From Streptomyces phaeofaciens (GTDB lineage: Bacteria > Actinomycetota > Actinomycetes > Streptomycetales > Streptomycetaceae), in assembly GCF_014648915.1 (NCBI RefSeq), contig NZ_BMSA01000001.1:186001-250000 (forward strand): a stretch of 64,000 nt of DNA, given 5' to 3'. Made by a program: the position numbers and the translations under genes. The notes under the pieces are model-generated. The model ran no database searches. It was given only the letters and a program-made list of their open reading frames with translations, and was not told where the DNA came from. Every line of letters starts with the position of its first letter. Positions within the stretch are counted from its first letter, which is position 1. Below, one piece after another: positions 41,881 to 50,791 of this stretch.

Positions 41881-43236
41881 TCACACCGGCAGCAACCGGC
41901 CGACCAGATCGCCGAGTTGGTGGGCGTTGCGGCACTCGTGCATCGCGACCAGCTCGGCGTACTCCGGGGCGGCCGAGTCGCCCGTCCCCCACAGGGACCG
42001 CGGCTCCGGGTTCAACCAGTGCACATGACGGGCCTGTTCGGCGATCCGCCGGACGGCCGCCAGGTTCGGGTCGCTCATGTTCGTCCGCGCGTCCCCCAGC
42101 ACGAACACCGTGGTGCGCGGGCCCACCGCGGCGCCGTGCCGCTCCGCGAACTCGCCCAGCGCGACGCCGTAGTCGCTGCTGCCGTGGTAGGCCGTCAGCC
42201 GCGCCTCCGACTGGATCCGGGCACCGAGACCCGCCGGATCGGCCACGCCGTGCCGGAGGAACCCGGTCACCTCGTCGACACGGTTGACGAAGGCGAAGAC
42301 CCGCACCTTGCTGAACTGGTCGTGCAGCGCCTGCACCAGCAGCATCGTGAAGTCCGAGAAGCCGGACACCGAGCCCGACACATCGCACAGCAGCACCAGT
42401 TCGGGACGGGACGGGCGCCGCCGGCGCAGCACGGGCCGCATCGGCACGCCGCCCGTGGACAGCGAGCCGCGCAGGGTGCGGCGCAGATCGATGGTGCCGC
42501 GCGCGGCCCGGCGGCGGCGCGCCGCCATCCGGGTGGCCAGTTTGCGCGCCAACGGCTGTACGGTCCGCCGCAGTTCGGCCAGCCGGTCCTTCCCGGCGTA
42601 CAGGAAGTCGACCCGGTCGGCCGTCGGCGCCACCGCGCGCCGCGCGATCTCGTCCCGCCCCCGCCGCTCCGCCACCCGGCGCCGCGCCTCCGTCGCCACC
42701 AGCGCGCGGAAGGCCTCGATACGCCGCCGGATCTCGTCCTCCAGCAGCCGGTCGGTGAAGCCGTCCGCGCCGCCCCGCCCCCGGATGTCGTCCCGCACCC
42801 GCGCCAGCAGCGTCTGCGGCCGCAGCCGTTCGAGGGTCTGGTACGACGACCAGCCGTCCGCCCCCGGTGAACTCCCGTACCCGCCCAGCCCGTCGACCGC
42901 CTCGATCGCCAGCCGGGCCACGAGCGCCTCGTCGCCGTCGGCGAGCGCCCGGGCCAGCCGGTCGCGCAGGTCGTCCCGGTCGCCGGGATCCTCCCCGGGC
43001 GCGCCCACACCGTGCGGGAAGTACAGGTCGAAGACGGTGTCGAACAGCCGCCGCTGGTCCGGGGTGTGCAGCAGCGTCGCGGCCAGCCCCTCCCGCAGCA
43101 GCTCCCGGTCGGTGAACCCCAGCTCCGTCACCGCCTGTGCCGCGTCCACGCTCTCGCCGGTGCCGATCCGCACCCCGTGCGCGCGCAGCGCGGCGACGAG
43201 GCCGACCAGCCGGTCGGTGACGTCCGCCGCGCTCAC
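41881..43236 (-). CDS. CoxE-like VWA-domain protein
   Basis: 451 residues. The C-terminal von Willebrand A domain has MIDAS DVSGS (near 283-287) and the TNMSDPNL region; the N-terminal half is Arg-rich and helical. The GTG start overlaps the stop of the MoxR gene (GTGA), so the two are one unit. MoxR/VWA pairs act as chaperones that insert metals or assemble enzymes; no CO dehydrogenase or other client is near. Confidence 0.9.
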   Translation of the reverse strand: MSAADVTDRLVGLVAALRAHGVRIGTGESVDAAQAVTELGFTDRELLREGLAATLLHTPDQRRLFDTVFDLYFPHGVGAPGEDPGDRDDLRDRLARALADGDEALVARLAIEAVDGLGGYGSSPGADGWSSYQTLERLRPQTLLARVRDDIRGRGGADGFTDRLLEDEIRRRIEAFRALVATEARRRVAERRGRDEIARRAVAPTADRVDFLYAGKDRLAELRRTVQPLARKLATRMAARRRRAARGTIDLRRTLRGSLSTGGVPMRPVLRRRRPSRPELVLLCDVSGSVSGFSDFTMLLVQALHDQFSKVRVFAFVNRVDEVTGFLRHGVADPAGLGARIQSEARLTAYHGSSDYGVALGEFAERHGAAVGPRTTVFVLGDARTNMSDPNLAAVRRIAEQARHVHWLNPEPRSLWGTGDSAAPEYAELVAMHECRNAHQLGDLVGRLLPV

Positions 43237-44090
43237 ACGGCGTCCAGGTCGAGCTTCGCGGCGGCCTTCAGGACGTCGTCCTGGTGCTTGAGGATCACGC
43301 CCAGGCTGTCCCGTACGACACTCTCGTCGAGCGTGGTGGCGCCGAGGGCGAGGAGGGTGCGCGCCCAGTCGATCGTCTCGGCGACCGATGGCGCCTTGCG
43401 CAGGTCCATCGCGCGCAGCGCGCCCACCACCCGGACCACCGACTCGGCCAGTGCGGCGTCGATGCCGGGCACCTTCAGCCGGACGATCCGCCGCTCCAGC
43501 TCCTCCTCGGGGAAGCCGATGTGCAGGAACAGACAGCGGCGGCGCAGCGCCTCGGACAGCTCACGGCTCGCGTTCGAGGTGAGGACGACGAAGGGGCGGC
43601 GGGTCGCGGTGATCGTGCCCAGCTCCGGGACGGTGACCTGGAAGTCGCTGAGCACCTCCAGGAGCAGGCCCTCCACCTCGACGTCGGCCTTGTCGGTCTC
43701 GTCGATCAGCAGGACCGTCGGCTCGTCGCCGCGGATCGCGGTCAGCAGCGGGCGGGGGAGCAGGAACTCCTCGCTGAAGATGTCCGTGCGGGTCTCGTCC
43801 CAGGTCTCGTCGCGGCCCGCGCTGATCCGCAGCAGCTGCTTGGCGTGGTTCCACTCGTACAGCGCCCGGGACTCGTCGACGCCCTCGTAGCACTGGAGCC
43901 GTACCAGCCGGGCCCCGGCCACATGGGCGACGGCCTTGGCGAGTTCCGTCTTGCCGACCCCGGCCGGGCCTTCGACCAGGAGCGGCTTGCCGAGCCGGTC
44001 GGCGAGGAAGACGGTCGTGGCGACGGCGGGGGAGGCCAGATAGCCGGTCTCGGCGAGCCGGGCGGAGACCTCGTCGACGCTGGTGAACAA
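43233..44090 (-). CDS. MoxR-type AAA ATPase
   Basis: 285 residues. Walker A is GPAGVGKT (42-49), Walker B LLIDETDKAD, sensor 1 TSNASRE, and the arginine finger RRRCLF. The start is TTG 44090 with GGAGG (44096-44100) five bases away; no in-frame ATG or GTG lies closer. Partner of the VWA protein: AAA rings of this family remodel client proteins in the cytosol. Confidence 0.88.
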   Translation of the reverse strand: MFTSVDEVSARLAETGYLASPAVATTVFLADRLGKPLLVEGPAGVGKTELAKAVAHVAGARLVRLQCYEGVDESRALYEWNHAKQLLRISAGRDETWDETRTDIFSEEFLLPRPLLTAIRGDEPTVLLIDETDKADVEVEGLLLEVLSDFQVTVPELGTITATRRPFVVLTSNASRELSEALRRRCLFLHIGFPEEELERRIVRLKVPGIDAALAESVVRVVGALRAMDLRKAPSVAETIDWARTLLALGATTLDESVVRDSLGVILKHQDDVLKAAAKLDLDAV

Positions 44091-44276
44091 CAGAGCCTCC
44101 GTGCGTGGGTCGTCGGCGGTGCGCGGTCCGGCACCGGGTACCGAACCACTATCTAAGCGCTTGTTCAGCTCCCTTGTCGATGTTGTCTCGGCCTCAGTCG
44201 GCTGTCGTCCGCTGTCGACACCGGCGGTGCTGCCGGCGTCGGCGGCGTTGTCGGTGGCGGCCGGTACGGTGCGCCC

Positions 44277-44855
44277 ATGGGTGTGTATCTCGTGAGTGTC
44301 GGTGCGCAGGACTGGTCGGTGGCCGGGGAGGACGGCCACGGGGACGTCGCCTCCGCCCTGAACGCGCAGCTGGAGCGGCGGGGGCTGCCGCCGTACGAGC
44401 CGCCGGGCGGCGACCGGGAGCCCCCGGGCTGGTTCGAGGAGAAGATGAGCCCGTCCATGGACGGCTTCGACGCGCTCTGCCGGGCCCGGCTGACCCCCGA
44501 GGAGCGGGACGGCCTCCTCGGCTGGTCGCTCCTGGTGCCGTTCGCGCTCGAGGAGGGCATCACCCTGCCCGTCGGCTCCGCGTACACGGACGAGACCCTG
44601 GTCGTCGGCGCGCCGTACGTCCTCGCCCTCGCCGAGCGGCTGGCCGACGCCCTCGGCCTGCCGCTGGACCTCGTGCCGTCGACCTTCGGCAACCTCGAAC
44701 TGACCCTGTGGTTCCTGGAGGGCGACGCGGAGCGGGCCGCGGTGACCCGGCCCGGGCCCTGGGCCGACGACCTGGCGGCCGCGTTCTACACGGCGGTGCA
44801 CCTGCGCGCCGCCCAGTACTGCCTGCGGCACGGCCGCCCGATGGCCTACTCCTGA
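44277..44855 (+). CDS. Conserved hypothetical protein
   Basis: 192 residues, acidic, soluble and mixed alpha/beta. It begins MGVYLVSVGAQDW and includes WFEEKMSPSMDGFDALC and VGAPYVLALAERLADALGLPL. It resembles uncharacterised Streptomyces proteins, without a recognised motif or catalytic signature. It is divergent from moxR, so it may share its promoter region; function unknown. Confidence 0.75.
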   Translation: MGVYLVSVGAQDWSVAGEDGHGDVASALNAQLERRGLPPYEPPGGDREPPGWFEEKMSPSMDGFDALCRARLTPEERDGLLGWSLLVPFALEEGITLPVGSAYTDETLVVGAPYVLALAERLADALGLPLDLVPSTFGNLELTLWFLEGDAERAAVTRPGPWADDLAAAFYTAVHLRAAQYCLRHGRPMAYS

Positions 44856-44886
44856 GACCGGCGCCGGGCGCACCGGCCGCGCGGGC

Positions 44887-45732
44887 TCAGCGGAACGCGG
44901 CCGCGTTGCGGCGTGCCCACTCCTCGAAGGTGCGCGGCGCGCGGCCGAGCACCCGCTCCGCGTCGGGGCGGACCCGTTGCTCGGCGGGCGTCGGGTGGCC
45001 CAGGACGGCCAGAGTGGTCTCGACGACCGGCTCCGGCAGGAATGCCAGCATCTGCTCGCGCGCCTCCTCCCATGTCTGCTCGACGAACCGGACCGGCTCA
45101 CCGAGCGCGTCACCGATCGCCGCGGCCCGTTGCCGGGGCGTCGTCGGGACGGGCCCGGTCAACTCGTAGACCCTGTGGGAATGTCCGTCCTCCCGTAGCG
45201 CCACCGCCGCGACCTCGGCGATGTCGGCAGGGTCCACGGTGGGCAGCGCCACATCACCGAAGGGTGCGGCGACCGTGCGGCGAGAGCGTACCGGCTCGGC
45301 CCAGGCGTAGGCGTTGGAGTGGAAGCCCCCCGGCCGCAGGATCGTCCAGTCCATGCCCGACTCCCGGACGGCGTCCTCGACGGCACGCATCATGCCCCCG
45401 TGCGACGGCGACTTCGGCCGTGTCTCCACTCCCAGGGAGGACAGCAGCACCACCTGGCGGATCCCACTCCTCTTCGCCGCGTCGAGAACGTCCCGTGGAC
45501 TGAGCAGATGCGCGCTGGGCCCTCCGTCATGCAGGAACAGCGCGTCGGCACCGTCGAGCACGGACCGCAGGCTCTCCGGGTCGGTCAGGTCGGCCCGCAA
45601 CCGGCGCACGCCGTCCGGGACTTCGGGGTCGGCGATGGTCCGGGACGTGGCGGTCACCCGCTCGCCCCCGGCCGTGAGGACTCGGACCAGTTCACGGCCG
45701 ACGTTCCCGGTCGCCCCCGTCACCACGATCAT
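44887..45732 (-). CDS. NmrA-like NAD(P)-binding protein
   Basis: 281 residues. MIVVTGATGNVGRELVRVL is the Rossmann NAD(P) loop of atypical short-chain dehydrogenases; LLSSLGVETR and ILRPGGFHSNAYAW follow. Lacks an obvious Tyr-xxx-Lys pair, so it may be a redox sensor or act on quinones like QorB. The HxlR gene is divergent, a pairing typical of quinone- or aldehyde-responsive genes. Confidence 0.88.
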   Translation of the reverse strand: MIVVTGATGNVGRELVRVLTAGGERVTATSRTIADPEVPDGVRRLRADLTDPESLRSVLDGADALFLHDGGPSAHLLSPRDVLDAAKRSGIRQVVLLSSLGVETRPKSPSHGGMMRAVEDAVRESGMDWTILRPGGFHSNAYAWAEPVRSRRTVAAPFGDVALPTVDPADIAEVAAVALREDGHSHRVYELTGPVPTTPRQRAAAIGDALGEPVRFVEQTWEEAREQMLAFLPEPVVETTLAVLGHPTPAEQRVRPDAERVLGRAPRTFEEWARRNAAAFR

Positions 45733-45792
45733 GAGTAACTCCCTGTTCGAAAAGGGTGGTTGGTGTGACGGGAACGACGCTAGCAGCGCCGG

Positions 45793-45825
45793 TATAGTAG
45801 GTACCCAGAGGAAAGTGACTTACCA
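45793..45825. promoter_or_regulatory. Promoter/operator region between NmrA and hxlR
   Basis: TATAGT (45793-45798) looks like a -10, next to GGTACC (45800-45805). On the minus strand GGTAAGTCAC and GGTACCTACT form a spaced direct repeat of the type HxlR proteins bind. Confidence 0.4.
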
Positions 45826-45837
45826 AGAGGGGTGTGC

Positions 45838-46203
45838 ATGAAGGGCGATGCGACCGAACCCGAACTCGCCTGCCCCATCTCTCCGGTGGTGGACATCGTC
45901 TTCAGCCGCTGGACCACGCCGATCCTGTGGACGCTCCACGCCCACGGCCGTCAGCGTTTCGTCGAGCTGGAACGCCGGATCACGCACATCACCCCCAAGG
46001 TGCTGACCCAGCGCCTGCGCCAGCTCGAACGGGACGGCATGGTCGTACGCACCTACCACCCGGAGGTGCCCCCGCGCGTGGAGTACGAGATCAGCGAACT
46101 CGGCCTCAGCCTCGCCCCGCTCTTCGCCCAGCTGTCGGAGTGGGCCACCGACAACCTGCCCAGGGTGGCGCAGGCCCGGGAGGGCTACGACGCGAAGGCG
46201 TGA
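45838..46203 (+). CDS. HxlR-family regulator
   Basis: 121 residues, the family size. CPISPVVDIVFSRWTTPILWTLHAHG carries the conserved N-terminal Cys and W-motif; RFVELERRITHITPKVLTQRLRQLERDGMVVR is the winged helix. HxlR proteins are de-repressed by aldehydes or redox reagents through the Cys. ATG 45838 follows GAGGGG. Confidence 0.9.
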   Translation: MKGDATEPELACPISPVVDIVFSRWTTPILWTLHAHGRQRFVELERRITHITPKVLTQRLRQLERDGMVVRTYHPEVPPRVEYEISELGLSLAPLFAQLSEWATDNLPRVAQAREGYDAKA

Positions 46204-46228
46204 CCGGGGCCGCCGGTCGCCCCGGCCG

Positions 46229-46858
46229 TCAGCCGACCAGGATCACCTCCAGGGTGCGCGGACCGTGCACCCCCTCCACCCGGTCCAGCTCGATGTCACT
46301 GGTCGCCGACGGACCCGAGATCCACGTCAACGGGCGGGCGGGGTCGAGTCGTTCGAGGGCCTGCGGCACGGACGACACGACCTGCTCCGGCACCCGCACC
46401 ACCAGGACGTGGTGATCGGGGACCAGGGTGATCCGGCGCCGGCCCTGGTCGGGGCCGCCGTCCAGCACGATCGTCCCGGTCTCGGCGATCGCCACCGCGC
46501 ACGCCGTGACCACACTGTCGACCCGGTCCAGCTCGTGCGGGGTGTTCCCGGCGCGGTCCTCGACCCGCTCCGCGTCGGCCTCCGACAGCCACCGAGGATC
46601 CAGCCCCGGCGGCACCATCACCGACCTCGCCCCGTGCTCCAAGAGCAACCGGCCCACCACCGCGGGCAGTTCGTCCTCCGAGCACCGGTGCACCAGCGCC
46701 CGGTAGTCCGCGAGGTTCTCCGCCAGCAGATCCACCGTCCGCCCGGCGTCGAGGCCGCCGTGCGTGCGCAGATACCCGCGCTCGACCGGGGCGTCCTCGC
46801 CGCCCACGTCGGCCAGGGCGCGCCGCACCCGGCCCAGGATCCGTTCCCTGCTGCTCAC
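46229..46858 (-). CDS. lutC: LutC, lactate utilisation protein
   Basis: 209 residues, LutC/YkgG family. ITLVPDHHVLVV and ISGPSATSDIELDRVEGVHGP are the conserved core. Third subunit of the LutABC L-lactate oxidising complex. Its GTG start overlaps the LutB stop, so it is the last gene of the rhamnose/lactate run. Confidence 0.92.
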   Translation of the reverse strand: MSSRERILGRVRRALADVGGEDAPVERGYLRTHGGLDAGRTVDLLAENLADYRALVHRCSEDELPAVVGRLLLEHGARSVMVPPGLDPRWLSEADAERVEDRAGNTPHELDRVDSVVTACAVAIAETGTIVLDGGPDQGRRRITLVPDHHVLVVRVPEQVVSSVPQALERLDPARPLTWISGPSATSDIELDRVEGVHGPRTLEVILVG

Positions 46859-48333
46859 CGTGCGTCCTTCTCTCCACCGTTCGTGCGCTGCCACCAGTCG
46901 CGGAAGGGCTCCGCCGGTACGGCCGGCAGATCGCGGCCGGCGCTCCATGCCCGGCCCGGCCCGGGCAGGGTACGCGGGTGCACCCGGCGGGTCCCGGACG
47001 CCAGCCGCTGCCCGGTCCGCAGCACGCCGGGGCGGCCGAACGCCCAGCGCGCCGCGCGCATGGCCGCCCGCTCGGCGGCATGCCCCTTGGCCGGCTTCAG
47101 CACGACCTTGTTGCCCTCCCGGACCACCGGCCCGCCCTCGACGACCCGCTCCCGCAGATGCACCAGCACCTCCGGGATGTCGATGGCGACGGGGCACACC
47201 TCGTAGCAGGCCCCGCACAGCGAGGAGGCGTACGGCAGGGAGGCGTCGATCTCGCTCGCGGTGCCCCTCAGCTGAGGGCTGAGGATCGCGCCGATCGGGC
47301 CCGGGTACACGGAGCCGTAGGCGTGCCCGCCCGCCCGCTCGTACACCGGGCAGACGTTCAGACAGGCCGAGCAGCGGATGCAGCGCAGCGCCTGACGGCC
47401 GACCTCGTCGGCGAGGGTGTCGGTGCGCCCGTTGTCCAGCAGCACCAGATGGAAGGTCTGCGGGCCGTCGCCGTCCGTGGTGCCGGTCCAGGTCGAGGTG
47501 TACGGGTTCATGCGCTCGGCGGTCGAGGAGCGGGGGAGGGTCTGGAGGAAGACCTCCAGGTCGCGCCAGGTCGGCACGATCTTCTCGATGCCGACGACCG
47601 AGATCAGCGTCTCGGGCAGGGTCAGGCACATCCGCCCGTTGCCCTCGGACTCCACCACCACCAGGGTGCCGGTCTCGGCCACCATGAAGTTGGCACCGGA
47701 GACGCCGACCTTGGCCCGCAGGAACTTCTCGCGCAGGTGGAGCCGGGCGGCCTCGGCCAGCTCGGCGGGCGTGTCGGTCAGGCCCTCCGGTGCCGCGCGC
47801 CCCCACTCGCCCATCTCCTGGCGGAAGATGTCCCGGATCTCGCCCCGGTTGCGGTGGATGGCCGGGACGAGGATGTGCGAGGGCCGGTCGTCGCCCAGCT
47901 GCACGATCAGCTCGGCGAGATCGGTCTCGTACGCCCGGATGCCCGCCGCCTCCAGCGCCTCGTTGAGCCCGATCTCCTGCGTGGCCATCGACTTGACCTT
48001 GACGACCTCCGACTCGCCGGTCTCCCGCACGAGCCGGGTCACGATCCGGTTCGCCTCGTCGGCGTCGGCCGCCCAGTGGACGGTCCCGCCGGCCGCCGTG
48101 ACCGACTCCTCCAACTGCACCAGATACCGGTCGAGCCGGCGAAGCGTGTGGTCCTTGATCTGCTTGCCGGCCTCCCGCAGCTCCGCCCAGTCGGAGACCT
48201 CGGCGACGGCCTTGGCCCGCTTGGCGCGGATCGTGTGCGTGGCGTGCCGCAGATTCGCGCGCAGTGTCGGGTTGTTGACGGCCTCGTGCGCGGCCTTCGG
48301 GAACGCCGGCATCCCCATGAACGTGCCGCTCAT
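46855..48333 (-). CDS. lutB: LutB, iron-sulfur lactate utilisation protein
   Basis: 492 residues. A LutB/YkgF domain (about 60-300) is followed by two 4Fe-4S ferredoxin motifs: CIRCSACLNVCPVY and CGACYEVCPVAID. It passes electrons from L-lactate oxidation. An ATGA overlap with lutA shows coupled translation. Confidence 0.95.
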   Translation of the reverse strand: MSGTFMGMPAFPKAAHEAVNNPTLRANLRHATHTIRAKRAKAVAEVSDWAELREAGKQIKDHTLRRLDRYLVQLEESVTAAGGTVHWAADADEANRIVTRLVRETGESEVVKVKSMATQEIGLNEALEAAGIRAYETDLAELIVQLGDDRPSHILVPAIHRNRGEIRDIFRQEMGEWGRAAPEGLTDTPAELAEAARLHLREKFLRAKVGVSGANFMVAETGTLVVVESEGNGRMCLTLPETLISVVGIEKIVPTWRDLEVFLQTLPRSSTAERMNPYTSTWTGTTDGDGPQTFHLVLLDNGRTDTLADEVGRQALRCIRCSACLNVCPVYERAGGHAYGSVYPGPIGAILSPQLRGTASEIDASLPYASSLCGACYEVCPVAIDIPEVLVHLRERVVEGGPVVREGNKVVLKPAKGHAAERAAMRAARWAFGRPGVLRTGQRLASGTRRVHPRTLPGPGRAWSAGRDLPAVPAEPFRDWWQRTNGGEKDAR

Positions 48334-49085
48334 GCCGCCGGCTCCCGCTCCGTGCTCGCCAGGATCTCCGCGATGTGCACCGACCGCAGACCCGCCTTCA
48401 GCCGGGTCATGGTCCCGCCGATGTGCATCAGGCAGGAGTTGTCGGCCGCGCACAGCACCTCGGCACCGGTCGACTCGGCGTTGCGCACCTTGTCCACCCC
48501 CATCGCCGTGGAGACGTCGGGGTTCTTCAGCGCGAACGTGCCCCCGAAGCCGCAGCACTCCTCGGCCCCCGGCAGCTCCACCAGCTCCAGCCCCTCGACC
48601 GCCTGGAGCAGCCGCCGGGGCCGGTCCCCGAGCCCCAGCCCGCGCAGCCCGTGGCACGTCGGGTGGTAGGTCACGGTGTGCGGGTAGTAGGCGCCGACGT
48701 CGGTCACCCCGAGCACGTCCACCAGGAACTCCGTCAGTTCGTACGTCTTGGGGACCACGGGTGCCAGGGTCGCCGCGAGGGTGTCCCCGCGCCCCTCGGC
48801 CCGGGCCCGCTCACCCATGCGCGGATACAGCTCCCGCACCATCGCCCCGCAGGACCCGGAGGGGGTGACGATCGCCTCGTACTCCCCGAAGACATCGGAG
48901 AAATGCTGAGCGAGGGGTTCGGCCTCATGACGGTAGCCGGTGTTGTAGTGGGCCTGCCCGCAGCAGGTCTGGGCCATCGGGAAGTCGACCTCGACGCCCA
49001 GCCTGGTCAGCAGTTTCACCACCGCGCGGCCGGTGTCCGGATAGAGCGTGTCGTTGACACAGGTCAGGAACAGGGCGACACGCAT
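48330..49085 (-). CDS. lutA: LutA, CCG-domain lactate utilisation protein
   Basis: 251 residues with two CCG domains (MAQTCCGQAHYN; LPGAEECCGFGGTFALK), the cysteine clusters that bind an unusual Fe-S centre. First gene of lutABC, 167 bases after rhaB on the same strand. GGAG precedes ATG 49085. An 11-base palindrome lies at 49105-49115. Confidence 0.95.
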   Translation of the reverse strand: MRVALFLTCVNDTLYPDTGRAVVKLLTRLGVEVDFPMAQTCCGQAHYNTGYRHEAEPLAQHFSDVFGEYEAIVTPSGSCGAMVRELYPRMGERARAEGRGDTLAATLAPVVPKTYELTEFLVDVLGVTDVGAYYPHTVTYHPTCHGLRGLGLGDRPRRLLQAVEGLELVELPGAEECCGFGGTFALKNPDVSTAMGVDKVRNAESTGAEVLCAADNSCLMHIGGTMTRLKAGLRSVHIAEILASTEREPAA

Positions 49086-49104
49086 CGCGGCTCCTCGTGA
49101 TCGG

Positions 49105-49115
49105 TCATCGGATGA
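49105..49115. promoter_or_regulatory. TCATCGGATGA palindrome before lutA
   Basis: TCATC-G-GATGA is a perfect palindrome 20-30 bases upstream of the lutA start. The form is typical of GntR/FCD operators, so lutABC may have its own control besides the rha promoter; regulator not in the window. Confidence 0.45.
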
Positions 49116-49249
49116 GTGCAGGGTAGTAGGGCGCCGGGCCCCGGGGGGAGACCCCGAGGCGCGGCGCGGTGAGCCGGGGGAGACCCCGAGGGGGACCAGG
49201 ACGCAGGGCGCAGGGCGCAGGGAAGGGACCCCGGAGCGGGGGAGCCCCC

Positions 49250-49269
49250 GGCTCACCGCGCGGTGAGCC
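49250..49269. terminator. Perfect 20-bp palindrome at the end of rhaB
   Basis: GGCTCACCGCGCGGTGAGCC spans the rhaB stop codon (49253-49255). The right half is repeated at 49169-49180, and GGGGAGACCCCGAGG occurs twice nearby, so several alternative hairpins can form between rhaB and lutA. It may act as a partial terminator within the operon. Confidence 0.6.
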
Positions 49270-50791
49270 GGGACTGCGCCTCGCGCCAGCGCCCGGTGCC
49301 GCCCTGCGGCTCGTAGCGCGTCAGGGGCTGCGTCCGGGCGAGCAGCCGCCGCAGGTCGGCGCGGTCGCCGACCAGCCCGTGCGCCCGGGCCTGGACGAGC
49401 ACGTTGCCCAGCGCGGCCGCCTCCGTGGGACCCGCCACCACCGGCAGCCCGCAGGCGTCGGCGGTCAGCTGGCACAGCAGCGCGTTGCGCGTGCCGCCGC
49501 CGACGATGTGCACGACGTCGACGGGCTGGTCCGCCAGCCGCTGCGCCTCCTCGATCGCCCGCCGGTGCGCCAGGGCCAGGGAGTCGAGGATGCAGCGCGT
49601 GATCTCGCCGGGCGTCCGCGGCACCGGCTGCCCCGACGCCCGGCAGGCCTCGGCGATCCGCTCCGGCATCCGCCCCGGGGCGAGGAACGCCGCGTCCCCC
49701 GCGTCCACGACCGACCGCAGCGCCGGCACGGCCGCCGCGTCCCGCAGCAGCTCGCCCAGATCCGGGTCGCCCCAGGCCCGTACGCACTCCTGGAGCAGCC
49801 AGAGGCCCATGATGTTGCGCAGATAGCGGACCGTTCCGTCCAGCCCCAGCTCGTTGGTGAAGTTGGCGGCGCGGCTCTCCTCGGTGAGGACGGGCGCGTC
49901 CAGTTCCAGGCCGGCCAGGGACCAGGTGCCGGTGCAGATGTAGGCGAACCGCTCGCCGGTCGCGGGCACGGCGGCCACCGCGGACGCGGTGTCGTGCGAT
50001 CCGACGGCGGTCACCGGCACGGGCCCGGTCAGCCCGGTCTCCTCCAGCACCTCGGGCCGGATCGTCCCGGCCGGATCACCCGGCTGCCGCAGCGGCGCGA
50101 ACAGGCCCAGGTCGATCCCCAGCCGGGCGGCGAGGCCGTAGGACCACTCGCCCGTCCGGGGGTCGATCAGCTGGGTCGTGGAGGCGTTGGTCAGCTCCGT
50201 GCCCTGCTCGCCGGTCAGCCAGTACGCCAGCAGGTCCGGGATGAGCAACAGCCGTTCGGCGTGCGCGAGCTGGCCCGCGTCGCGGGCCGCCGTCAACTGG
50301 TACAGGGTGTTGAAGGGCGCGTACTGGAGGCCGGTCGCCGCGTACAGCTCGGCCGCGGGCACGTTCGCCCACACCTTCTCCGCGACGCCCTCCGTACGGG
50401 CGTCGCGGTAGTGCACCGGGTTGCCGAGCAGGGCCCCGTCGGCGTCCAGCAGCCCGTAGTCCACGGCCCAGCTGTCGATGCCGACGGAGTCGAGGCGTCC
50501 ACCGCTGTGGGCACCGGCCGCCCGCAGCCCGTCCAGCACACCGGCGTAGAGGGACAGCACGTCCCAGCGCAGCCCCTCCGGCACCCGGACGGGACGGTTC
50601 ACGAACCGGTGCGCCTCGGTCAGCTCCAGCGAGTCCGTGCCGACGCGGCCGACCATGACGCGTCCGCTGGACGCGCCGAGGTCGACGGCGGCGTACGAGC
50701 GCACGGACGTCCGCGCCGTCGTCGCCGCCGTGGCCGTCGCCGCCGTGGCCGTCGTCTCCGTGGCCGTCGTCTTCGTGGTCACCGCCGTCAC
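49253..50791 (-). CDS. rhaB: L-rhamnulokinase
   Basis: 512 residues, FGGY kinase. VDLGASSGRVMVG binds phosphate, SVGIDSWAVDYGLLD the sugar, and ICTGTWSLAG and VGGGTRNALLCQL the ATP. It phosphorylates L-rhamnulose. The GTG at 50791 overlaps the aldolase stop (GTGA). The first 28 residues are a Thr/Ala tail from four 15-base repeats, absent from kinases in general; translation could also start at the GTG at 50782. Confidence 0.92.
   Translation of the reverse strand: MTAVTTKTTATETTATAATATAATTARTSVRSYAAVDLGASSGRVMVGRVGTDSLELTEAHRFVNRPVRVPEGLRWDVLSLYAGVLDGLRAAGAHSGGRLDSVGIDSWAVDYGLLDADGALLGNPVHYRDARTEGVAEKVWANVPAAELYAATGLQYAPFNTLYQLTAARDAGQLAHAERLLLIPDLLAYWLTGEQGTELTNASTTQLIDPRTGEWSYGLAARLGIDLGLFAPLRQPGDPAGTIRPEVLEETGLTGPVPVTAVGSHDTASAVAAVPATGERFAYICTGTWSLAGLELDAPVLTEESRAANFTNELGLDGTVRYLRNIMGLWLLQECVRAWGDPDLGELLRDAAAVPALRSVVDAGDAAFLAPGRMPERIAEACRASGQPVPRTPGEITRCILDSLALAHRRAIEEAQRLADQPVDVVHIVGGGTRNALLCQLTADACGLPVVAGPTEAAALGNVLVQARAHGLVGDRADLRRLLARTQPLTRYEPQGGTGRWREAQSRLTAR
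50724..50783 (-). repeat. Four 15-bp tandem repeats coding the RhaB N-terminus
   Basis: Units start at 50724, 50739, 50754 and 50769; the first two are identical, the others diverge. In frame they encode five-residue Thr/Ala repeats. The number could differ between strains without a frameshift. Confidence 0.85.
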
